Positions 1-5,997 of a DNA stretch of 6,813 nucleotides are shown piece after piece. The stretch is from contig NNSL01000504.1 of NCBI GenBank assembly GCA_003123965.1, positions 1 through 6,813 of the forward strand, given 5' to 3'. Under the pieces are notes generated by a model that saw nothing but the letters and a program-made list of their open reading frames with translations, had not been told where the DNA came from and ran no database searches. The position numbers were made by a program, and so were the translations under genes. Origin of the DNA: Balneolaceae bacterium SMO_bin1. Lineage in GTDB: Bacteria; Bacteroidota; Rhodothermia; Balneolales; Balneolaceae. Every line of letters begins with the position of its first letter. Position 1 is the first letter of the stretch.

Positions 1-860
1 TTTTCTGGGAAATGTTTGACTGGGAGCACCCGCTTTATACAGAGTCTGAAGTTTCGCAGCAATACATTGAAGCCGGATCACCTGCCCTTTCCGAATTTTA
101 TCAACAGCAAAATCAATCTGCCTTGTCTTTGAGCCGGCATTTAAACGCATGGTTCGACCAGCAGTATTACGAAGATATTCGCCCGCAGACGCAAAATCTA
201 CAGCAACAAAAAGAAGAGGTTATAGCTGCATTCAAGAAATTTAAATCTATATACCCCGAAGCTGTATTTACTGACATAACATTTGTAATGGGCGCACTGA
301 ATACCGGCGGTGTGGTGCTGCCAAGTGGAAAAATTGTAATTGCCGCCGAAATGTTTTCCCGCACCCCTGATACCAAGATCGGTAAATTTAGTCCATGGCT
401 GCAGCAGAATCTTCAGTCACCCCAGCAACTTCCCGCTATCATTCTCCACGAATTGGTGCACCTGCAGCAGCAACAGTTTGCCAAAGAACAGAATTTACCT
501 GTAGGTGGCGAAACGTTGTTAGACCGAGCTGTGCTCGAAGGAACCGCCGATTTCATCACCCAACTAATTTTAGACCGCCACTTAAATGAAAATTTATTAA
601 CCTATGGTAATGCAAATGAACGCCAGCTCTGGAAAGAGTTTGAGGCCAGCATGGAAAATCAAGATTTAAGCGGCTGGCTTTATAACGGCAATTCAAGCAG
701 AGATAAACCCGCTGACCTTGGCTATTATATCGGATTCAAAATTGCGCAGCAGTATTACCAAAAATCGAAAGATAAGCGGCAAGCTGTGAAGGATCTTATT
801 GAGATGCGAAACGGGCAGGAAATTCTATCAAAAAGCGGATACGCCCAGCTTTTTAATTGA
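1..860 (+). CDS. Putative zinc metalloprotease-like protein (GldB-related/DUF2268-like), 5' partial
   Basis: The reading frame is open to the left edge: the codons before the ATG at 12 read Phe-Trp-Glu with no stop. The true start and any signal peptide are therefore probably upstream, and the ATG at 12 is internal. Numbering from that Met, there is an HELVH motif (H146, E147, H150) and a downstream LEGTAD segment whose E176 could be the third metal ligand, the usual layout of a gluzincin-type site. Further on are a WLYN segment (223-226) and a PADLGYYIGFK block (233-243). This combination recalls the Bacteroidota DUF2268/GldB-related proteins, from memory rather than a search. The N-terminal half is rich in Gln. 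The substrate is unknown, and catalytic activity is inferred from the motif only. The gene ends with TGA. The next gene on this strand starts 194 bases later, so co-transcription is uncertain. Confidence 0.8.
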   Translation, partial: FWEMFDWEHPLYTESEVSQQYIEAGSPALSEFYQQQNQSALSLSRHLNAWFDQQYYEDIRPQTQNLQQQKEEVIAAFKKFKSIYPEAVFTDITFVMGALNTGGVVLPSGKIVIAAEMFSRTPDTKIGKFSPWLQQNLQSPQQLPAIILHELVHLQQQQFAKEQNLPVGGETLLDRAVLEGTADFITQLILDRHLNENLLTYGNANERQLWKEFEASMENQDLSGWLYNGNSSRDKPADLGYYIGFKIAQQYYQKSKDKRQAVKDLIEMRNGQEILSKSGYAQLFN

Positions 861-1054
861 AAATTTGCGTTATGAACTTTTAAACGTCCCCCAAAGCTGC
901 GATAAATATCCAAAAAAGCTTACAGCCTATGGATTCGTTGAAATCAAGTTAATTTAGTAGTTTCATATAAGTGTAAGAAAAGAAGCGCTGAATCATTAAA
1001 CCAGAAATGAAGTTTAATAGCTAAACACAAACTGCTAATCAAACATTATTTCTT

Positions 1055-1456
1055 ATGTCGAATCTTGATGCACCCGTTGACAACACTCCGTACAGCGACG
1101 AAGAATTAGAGCACTTTAGGAAATTATTAAAAGAAGAACAGCAGGAAACTAAGGAAGAGATTGAAAATCTGCAGCAAGCTGTTGATGATATAGAAAGCTA
1201 TGAAAATGACAAAAAATCAGCTACTACGCATCACCAAGGCGATATTGGAAGCGAAGAAGATGAACGGGAAAAGTTTCTTATCATGATAGATAAGAACAAA
1301 AAGAAACTGCAGGAAATTAAAGCCGCCCTTGACCGTATTGAGTTAGGTACCTACGGTGTTTGCCAGGATACCGGTAACAAAATTCAAAAAGAGCGGCTCG
1401 AAGCCATTCCGCATGCCCGCTATAGTGTGGAAGCCCGCAAGAAAGACGAGCAATAG
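1055..1456 (+). CDS. TraR/DksA-family RNA polymerase-binding regulator, degenerate zinc finger
   Basis: A 133-residue protein with the DksA plan: acidic N-terminus, two long charged helices forming a coiled coil (about 15-52 and 67-97), and a C-terminal finger-like segment (100-127). DksA proteins insert the coiled coil into the RNA polymerase secondary channel and tune initiation, often with ppGpp. Counting back from the conserved Cys, D63 in HHQGDIGS aligns with the catalytic-tip Asp74 of E. coli DksA, while the Asp71 position is His60. Of the four zinc cysteines only C103 remains; the other positions are T106, S124 and A127. That pattern (CxxTG...PHAxxSVEA) is common in Bacteroidota homologues, so it is not a damaged gene. 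The ATG is preceded by A/T-rich sequence without a Shine-Dalgarno. The 194-base upstream spacer (861-1054) is A/T-rich and must hold any private promoter. The protein could be DksA itself or a paralogue. Confidence 0.92.
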   Translation: MSNLDAPVDNTPYSDEELEHFRKLLKEEQQETKEEIENLQQAVDDIESYENDKKSATTHHQGDIGSEEDEREKFLIMIDKNKKKLQEIKAALDRIELGTYGVCQDTGNKIQKERLEAIPHARYSVEARKKDEQ

Positions 1457-1468
1457 TATTCAATATTT

Positions 1469-2503
1469 CTAAAACTTGTAAAACAGTGTGAGTCGTGGTA
1501 TCAGGTCAGATTCCGGCTTGAAGCCCGCCTCATTTTCTTTGTAAACAATCGCTTCTACATTGGGTATCAGATGAATATTGTTCTCCAGGGTCATATCAAC
1601 GCCCGCAGTTATAAAGGTTGATTCTGCCTGATCGCTGAAGGGAATATAATCGTTGCCGGGGCCATCCAGATAGCGGTCAAAAAAGTGATCGACCCGGCCG
1701 AAAACTTTCACGTTCTGCGCCACCCTGGTATTAGCAAAAACGGAGGCCAAATCAAGATTCCGGTCACCTGCCTCTTCCGTATTTTCCCTGAATTGATAGG
1801 CGTACAAAGCGCCAAAATTAAACGAGTCGCTTTCGTATCCCGCAAAACCCTGGGCGGTATAAACATCGGTATTGCCGGTATTGTCTTCCCAGTCGCCGTA
1901 CCCCTGAATAACCACATTTTCCGTTACATAGTAACTTAGCGCAAACATAAACTTTTTACCCTTGTTCAATTCGTTGCGGGTACCGCTGCCGTTGGCAAAC
2001 ATAAAATTATATTGAAGACGCCCGTCGGAATCTAAATCTCCTTCAAATGTAAGTCCAAAATCACGAGAACCACCAAAGTCGTAAAGATCAAGCGGTGATT
2101 TTTCAACCGACCGATATCCCCACATGTCATCTACCAGGCCCCATGTTGGAGTTGGCGAAATTCCGGCCGTAATGGAGTGATTATCATTAGACCAGCGTAT
2201 GTATGCATCCCTTACGGTGGCCGGCAGTTCTGAACGAGTAGTAAAATCCCCTTCACTTTCCATCTCTAAACGGAAACGCCCAGAAAACGAATCACTTATT
2301 TTGTGGTCGTACGTAAAGTTGATGCGGCGAAACCAAAAGCCATTATTATCTTCAATTTCCTCATTATGACTTTGTGCAATCCAGTAATAGTCGGCAAAAA
2401 CAGTGGTGGAAATCCTCCCGTTTTCTCCAATTGATACCTGCGATAAAGCTGTGTTCGCAGACATAAAAATGGCGATTAAGCATAAGAATGCTATCTTTTT
2501 CAT
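1469..2503 (-). CDS. Outer-membrane porin at the end of the pst operon
   Basis: A 344-residue protein. Residues 1-21 form a Sec signal peptide (KK, hydrophobic core, ALS before a likely cut at Q22). The rest is dense in alternating aromatic/polar stretches typical of beta strands, with turns rich in Asp, Asn and Gly, and it ends LTLFYKF with the terminal Phe expected of an outer-membrane barrel. It resembles short bacterial porins in the OprO/OprP-like superfamily in general layout, but I cannot assign a subfamily. Its position as the last gene after phoU, same strand, suggests that it lets phosphate or another solute across the outer membrane for the PstSCAB transporter. By hand count it is acidic overall (about 51 Asp/Glu against 29 Lys/Arg), unlike the basic lining known for phosphate-selective OprP, so specificity is open. 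It follows phoU after 110 bases containing two dyads and may have its own promoter. No Shine-Dalgarno precedes the ATG. Confidence 0.87.
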   Translation of the reverse strand: MKKIAFLCLIAIFMSANTALSQVSIGENGRISTTVFADYYWIAQSHNEEIEDNNGFWFRRINFTYDHKISDSFSGRFRLEMESEGDFTTRSELPATVRDAYIRWSNDNHSITAGISPTPTWGLVDDMWGYRSVEKSPLDLYDFGGSRDFGLTFEGDLDSDGRLQYNFMFANGSGTRNELNKGKKFMFALSYYVTENVVIQGYGDWEDNTGNTDVYTAQGFAGYESDSFNFGALYAYQFRENTEEAGDRNLDLASVFANTRVAQNVKVFGRVDHFFDRYLDGPGNDYIPFSDQAESTFITAGVDMTLENNIHLIPNVEAIVYKENEAGFKPESDLIPRLTLFYKF

Positions 2504-2541
2504 AAAATCTATGTTTTAAGTGTGCTGATTTAATTGATGTA

Positions 2542-2573
2542 ATGGAATATCATTCCATGCTACGCTGGGTAGC
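2542..2573 (-). promoter_or_regulatory. Two abutting dyads in the phoU-porin gap
   Basis: On the plus strand, ATGGAAT-ATC-ATTCCAT (2542-2558, 7-bp arms, 3-base spacer) is directly followed by GCTAC-GCTGG-GTAGC (2559-2573, 5-bp arms, 5-base spacer). They lie 38 to 70 bases upstream of the porin ATG. They could be an operator for the porin gene, or two small RNA hairpins in the leader that affect mRNA decay or ribosome access. No U-run follows, so termination is unlikely. The repeats are seen directly; the function is unknown. Confidence 0.4.
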
Positions 2574-2613
2574 TAAACTATTGTCTGTATTACTTCAAAT
2601 AAAAGGCGAAGGG

Positions 2614-3306
2614 TTACGATGTACCCCCCTTGGTACTGCCCTTCGATTTATCCTTTTTATGCTTTAAAACTTTTGCTTCAATATAGAAGATAATCTCTTC
2701 GGCTGCGTTTTTGGTTAAGTCGCCAACGCGCTCGAGCTTGCGGATTATTGAAAACAGGTAGAGATACTGCTCAATATCATCGTCGTCTTCCTTAATCAGT
2801 TCCGCCGTTACTTCAGAGATACTACGGTTAATTTCATTCAACACTTTATCCTTGGCAAAAACCTTGCGTGCAAGCTCAGTATCTTCAGCTATATAAGCGC
2901 TGAATATGTTGCTCATCATCTGTATTGAAGTTTCGAACATTTCATCAATACGCATGCGCTCAATGATGTCCTGCTCAATGGGTTCGCCGAAGTCTAGAAT
3001 ATAACGCGCAATGCTGTCGGCATGGTCACCGAGTCGCTCCAGATCGGAATTAATTTTGATGGAGGCTAGTACAAACCGCAGATCAACCGCAACAGGATTA
3101 AAAAGTGCCAGCAGGTTTTCGCAATCGCGATCAATTTTTAACTCAAGGGCATCCACGCGTTTTTCATTTACGGTGATGTCGTAGGCAAGATCCTGATCGA
3201 AATTCATGAAGGCTTTATGTCCCTTCTCAAGCTGGGTTTTCACCAGGTACATCATTTCCAGGATATCATCATTCAAAAGCCCGATTTCGGTGTCTAACTG
3301 TGCCAT
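2614..3306 (-). CDS. phoU: PhoU phosphate signalling/transport regulator
   Basis: A 230-residue, almost entirely helical protein matching the PhoU family in length and layout: two tandem three-helix bundles. Each repeat carries the family's metal-binding ExxxD signature, DLERLGDHAD at 88-97 (E90, D94) and KLERVGD at 190-196 (E192, D196). PhoU is cytoplasmic and peripheral to the membrane. It is known to link the state of the Pst transporter to the PhoR-type histidine kinase and to prevent runaway phosphate uptake. The C-terminal 19 residues (about 212-230) are a Lys/Gly/Ser/Thr-rich tail that looks disordered and lies outside the helical core. The gene follows pstB after 41 bases, the classical place. 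No Shine-Dalgarno is seen upstream of the ATG, and there is no nearby alternative start. Confidence 0.96.
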   Translation of the reverse strand: MAQLDTEIGLLNDDILEMMYLVKTQLEKGHKAFMNFDQDLAYDITVNEKRVDALELKIDRDCENLLALFNPVAVDLRFVLASIKINSDLERLGDHADSIARYILDFGEPIEQDIIERMRIDEMFETSIQMMSNIFSAYIAEDTELARKVFAKDKVLNEINRSISEVTAELIKEDDDDIEQYLYLFSIIRKLERVGDLTKNAAEEIIFYIEAKVLKHKKDKSKGSTKGGTS

Positions 3307-3347
3307 ATGTGCTGATTTATTTTATTTACTGGCAATATATCCAATTT

Positions 3348-4190
3348 TTAGCCAAATCGGCCAGTGATATAATTTTGCGTGCGGTCTTTTTCGGGATTGG
3401 TGAATATCTTTTGCGTATCTCCGTACTCTATTAAGCGGCCCATATATAAAAACGCAGTGTTATCGCTTATTCGGCCGGCCTGCTGCATGTTATGCGTTAC
3501 AATAACGATCGTATATTTTTCCTTAAGCTCGCGGATGAGCTCCTCTATTTTAGCCGTTGATATGGGGTCAAGTGCCGATGTAGGCTCGTCCATAAGCAGC
3601 ACCGAAGGTTCTACCGCCAACGCCCGGGCAATGCAAAGCCGCTGCTGCTGCCCACCTGAAAGTGAAAGGGCCTGTTTTTCCATGCTTTCAACTTCATCAA
3701 AAAGCGTGGCTTGTTTCAACGATTTAACAACGCGCTCTTCAATCAAATCTTCATCTTTGATACCCTGAATACGAAGCCCATAAGCAACATTTTCATACAC
3801 GGATTTTGGGAATGGATTTGGTTTTTGAAATACCATGCCCACGGTTTTGCGCAGCTCTTCTACCTTCACCGACTCATCGTAAATGTCTTTTTGGTTCAGG
3901 TAAATTGTGCCATTCATTTTAAAACCGTCAATGTAATCATTCATGCGGTTAAACAGGCGCAGAAAGGTAGACTTGCCGCACCCCGAAGGTCCAATAAATG
4001 CTGTAATCGAATTATCAACGATATCAAGGCTGATATCTTCAATTGCCTGAAAATCACCGTAGAAGACATCGATATTCTTGGCCTGGAGCTTAAAGTCCTT
4101 GTTATCAGGATTGAGCTTTGGCTCTGTTTTCTCGTTTGTAACGTTTGTTTCTTTTTCTTTGCTATCCATAGCAGCTGTTTTACTCATCAT
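3348..4190 (-). CDS. pstB: PstB phosphate ABC transporter ATP-binding subunit
   Basis: The ATPase of the phosphate importer, acting as a dimer on the cytoplasmic face of PstC/PstA. All nucleotide-binding elements are intact in its 280 residues: Walker [10 protein letters not shown] (67-75), Q-loop with the PstB-typical FQKPNPFP (121-128), signature LSGGQQQR (177-184), Walker B LLMDEP ending at 203 with catalytic E202, D-loop SALD (205-208) and H-loop H233. The FQKPNPFP stretch and the C-terminal TGRFG separate PstB from other ABC ATPases. The N-terminus has about 34 hydrophilic, charged residues before the first ABC strand, some 20 more than in E. coli PstB (257 residues). Met codons at residues 1, 2 and 8 are all possible starts, and none has a Shine-Dalgarno. 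It follows pstA after 14 bases, so the two are surely co-transcribed. Confidence 0.98.
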   Translation of the reverse strand: MMSKTAAMDSKEKETNVTNEKTEPKLNPDNKDFKLQAKNIDVFYGDFQAIEDISLDIVDNSITAFIGPSGCGKSTFLRLFNRMNDYIDGFKMNGTIYLNQKDIYDESVKVEELRKTVGMVFQKPNPFPKSVYENVAYGLRIQGIKDEDLIEERVVKSLKQATLFDEVESMEKQALSLSGGQQQRLCIARALAVEPSVLLMDEPTSALDPISTAKIEELIRELKEKYTIVIVTHNMQQAGRISDNTAFLYMGRLIEYGDTQKIFTNPEKDRTQNYITGRFG

Positions 4191-4204
4191 AAAAATTTAC
4201 TTGC

Positions 4205-5062
4205 TTACCAGTTAATGCGGCTCTGCCAACGATTGCGCAGATATACGGCGATACCGTTCATAATAAACGTAATACCAAGCAGTACAATAATGGCAGCGGC
4301 AGCATTAATAATAAATTCTTGCTGAGGTCGCGTTACCCAGTTAAAGATCTGTACCGGCAATACGGTAAACTCATCAAGCGGACTTTGTGGGGCAAAAGGT
4401 ACATAAACTAGCGCCCCAACTACAATAAGCGGTGCCGTTTCGCCTATTGCGCGTGAAAGTGCCAGAATTACTCCAGTCAATATTCCCCCGAACGAAGCAG
4501 GCAATACCTGGTGCCAAATAGTTTGCCATTTTGATGATCCGAGAGCGCGAGAGGCATCTTTTACCGACTTGGGCACCGCCTTTATTGCTTCTCGAGTGGA
4601 AACAATGATAATTGGCAGGATAAGCAGAGAAAGTGTTAGCGAACCAGCTAATATACTGTTACCCATCTGCATCATTCGTACGAACACGCCCAGGCCAAGC
4701 AAACCATAAATGATAGAAGGTACGCTGGCCAAGTTTGAAATATTAATTTCAAGAAATGTACTCCAGCGGTTTTTTCTGCTGTATTCTTCTAAATAAATAC
4801 CGGCTCCCACTCCCACCGGGAATGAAATCATGGTGGTGAACACCATAATCCAAATCGTACCCATCATAGCCGTATAAATACCCGAGTCTTCGGCAAATCG
4901 GGACGGCAGCTCAACCAGGAAACTCCAGCTAAGGCGATTAAAGCCCATATAAATTACAAAGCCAATAAAAATGGCCAGAATCACTATTCCAATAATGCTC
5001 GCAAAGATTCCGACAAACTTGAACGCTTTGTCCTTTAATCTATTTTTCTTGGCATTATTCAT
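4205..5062 (-). CDS. pstA: PstA phosphate ABC transporter permease
   Basis: One of the two inner-membrane channel subunits, 285 residues, pairing with PstC. About six membrane segments are visible by hydrophobicity (roughly 14-40, 65-92, 106-130, 137-155, 188-215 and 252-276). The cytoplasmic coupling loop that contacts PstB is the EAA-type segment from about 157 to 188, beginning REAIKAVP and containing SRALGSSKW. It is followed by [12 protein letters not shown] (201-212), a hallmark of Pst permeases; the APL after the Glu-Thr is the PstA version. The start ATG lies inside the last codons of pstC (8-base overlap) and has a good Shine-Dalgarno, AGGAG four bases upstream, within the pstC coding sequence. 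This favours translational coupling and matched amounts of the two permeases. Confidence 0.97.
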   Translation of the reverse strand: MNNAKKNRLKDKAFKFVGIFASIIGIVILAIFIGFVIYMGFNRLSWSFLVELPSRFAEDSGIYTAMMGTIWIMVFTTMISFPVGVGAGIYLEEYSRKNRWSTFLEINISNLASVPSIIYGLLGLGVFVRMMQMGNSILAGSLTLSLLILPIIIVSTREAIKAVPKSVKDASRALGSSKWQTIWHQVLPASFGGILTGVILALSRAIGETAPLIVVGALVYVPFAPQSPLDEFTVLPVQIFNWVTRPQQEFIINAAAAIIVLLGITFIMNGIAVYLRNRWQSRINW

Positions 5063-5930
5063 ACTTCTCCTGGTACCTGTTTTTAATCCAGTAACTAATG
5101 TTATTTAAGATGAATGTGACCACAAATAGCGTTATACCTGCTGCAAATATCGTTTGATAAGCCGTTGTACCCTGGGGAACATCGCCCGAGCTAACCTTAA
5201 CAATATAGGCTGTTATTGTTTCGATAGGCACGGTGGGATCAAACGTAAATACGGGAGTTTGGCCAGCAGCTATGGCCACAATCATTGTTTCACCGATAGC
5301 CCTTGAAAGTGCCAGTATAATGGAAACCATAATACCCGAAGATGCCGCTGGCACCATCACTCTAAAGGCAGTTTGAAAGCGCGTAGACCCCATTCCGTAC
5401 GAAGCTTGGCGCAATGAGTTCGGAACAGCAGCCAGGGCGTCTTCACTTAACGATGAAACAAACGGAATGATCATGATGCCCATTACAATACCCGGCGAAA
5501 GTGCGTTGAAACCAGCCAAATCGGGTATAAAAAGCTTTAAAAAGGGCGTTACGATCATTAGCGCGAAGAAACCATATACAACGGTAGGCACCACCGCCAG
5601 CACCTCGAGCATCGGTTTTAATACTTTGCGAAAACGCTGAGGAGCATATTCATTTAAATAAATGGCAATAGTTAAGCCAACGGGCAGCGCAACGGCAATA
5701 GCAATGAAGGTTGTGAGCAACGTACCCGAAACAAGGGGTAGAATACCATACTGCTTATCTGCAAAAAGCGGCGTCCACTCAGTCCCCGTCAGGAAGTCAA
5801 TAATTGAGATTTCCTGAAAAAACCCGACCGCTTCATACAACAAAACCGCAATAATACCCACAGTTGTAAGAATGGTAACCAGCGCACAAAGAGCCAGTAC
5901 CTTCTCAATAATTTTCTCTTTGATTTTCAT
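5055..5930 (-). CDS. pstC: PstC phosphate ABC transporter permease
   Basis: The first inner-membrane channel subunit, 291 residues, with about six membrane segments (roughly 10-34, 62-90, 105-130, 143-160, 200-224 and 260-286). The EAA-type coupling loop runs from about 163 to 194 ([20 protein letters not shown] and onward to the Pro at 194). The [12 protein letters not shown] block (207-218) carries the conserved Arg and Glu of Pst permeases. The ETM after the Gly is the PstC form, which with gene order separates it from PstA. The ATG at 5928-5930 has no recognisable Shine-Dalgarno. A strong inverted repeat ends 18 bases before it, so initiation may depend on translation of pstS or on refolding of that hairpin. 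The end overlaps pstA by 8 bases. Confidence 0.97.
   Translation of the reverse strand: MKIKEKIIEKVLALCALVTILTTVGIIAVLLYEAVGFFQEISIIDFLTGTEWTPLFADKQYGILPLVSGTLLTTFIAIAVALPVGLTIAIYLNEYAPQRFRKVLKPMLEVLAVVPTVVYGFFALMIVTPFLKLFIPDLAGFNALSPGIVMGIMIIPFVSSLSEDALAAVPNSLRQASYGMGSTRFQTAFRVMVPAASSGIMVSIILALSRAIGETMIVAIAAGQTPVFTFDPTVPIETITAYIVKVSSGDVPQGTTAYQTIFAAGITLFVVTFILNNISYWIKNRYQEKYE
5067..5071 (-). promoter_or_regulatory. Shine-Dalgarno of pstA
   Basis: AGGAG on the minus strand, four bases before the pstA ATG and inside the pstC codons for Gln-Glu near its end. It is the only clear Shine-Dalgarno among the six starts visible in the window and supports the overlapping start. It could partly reflect pstC codon content (CAG GAG AAG). 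Confidence 0.55.
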
Positions 5931-5948
5931 GTAAGAGAATAATGGTAG

Positions 5949-5990
5949 TTTCTTCCCTCAGCAGAATTACTTGAATACTGAGGGAAGAAA
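5949..5990 (-). promoter_or_regulatory. Strong intergenic hairpin between pstS and pstC
   Basis: A perfect 13-bp inverted repeat: TTTCTTCCCTCAG (5949-5961) and CTGAGGGAAGAAA (5978-5990), with a 16-base loop. In the mRNA it starts 7 bases after the pstS stop and ends 18 bases before the pstC ATG. On the minus strand the 3' arm is followed by CTACCATT, not a U-run, so it is not a standard intrinsic terminator. Hairpins in this position after binding-protein genes of ABC operons commonly stabilise the upstream mRNA or attenuate the downstream genes, giving more binding protein than permease. That role is inferred here. Confidence 0.75.
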
Positions 5991-5997
5991 ATAACAG

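Noticed and set aside
929..952. Tiny open frame of seven codons in the 861-1054 spacer
   Set aside because: Too short, no ribosome binding site, no sign of coding.
938..971. Possible promoter upstream of the dksA-like gene: TTGAAA at 938-943, TAGTTTCA at 958-965, TATAAG at 966-971
   Set aside because: The spacings fit neither a sigma70-type nor a Bacteroidota (TTTG/TAnnTTTG) promoter well, and such A/T-rich matches are common by chance.
1012..1026. GTTTA-ATAGC-TAAAC dyad upstream of the dksA-like gene
   Set aside because: Only 5-bp A/T-rich arms; easily chance in A/T-rich intergenic DNA.
1685..1939. Open frames on the plus strand (1685-1939) and in another minus frame (1708-1917) within the porin gene
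   Set aside because: Both overlap the porin, whose signal peptide, barrel pattern and terminal Phe make it the real gene; the alternatives show no family features.
2624..2629. Run of six C (six G in the coding strand) near the 3' end of phoU, as a possible phase-variable tract
   Set aside because: Slippage would alter only the last few residues of a disordered tail, and six bases is short for phase variation.
3379..3768. A 129-codon open frame on the plus strand opposite pstB
   Set aside because: Antisense shadow of a conserved ATPase gene; Ser/Cys-rich low-quality translation and no start signal.
3711..4325. A 204-codon open frame on the plus strand opposite pstB and pstA
   Set aside because: It lies wholly antisense to two unmistakable conserved genes. 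Its translation is an odd run of hydrophobic and Cys-rich residues with no recognisable domain.
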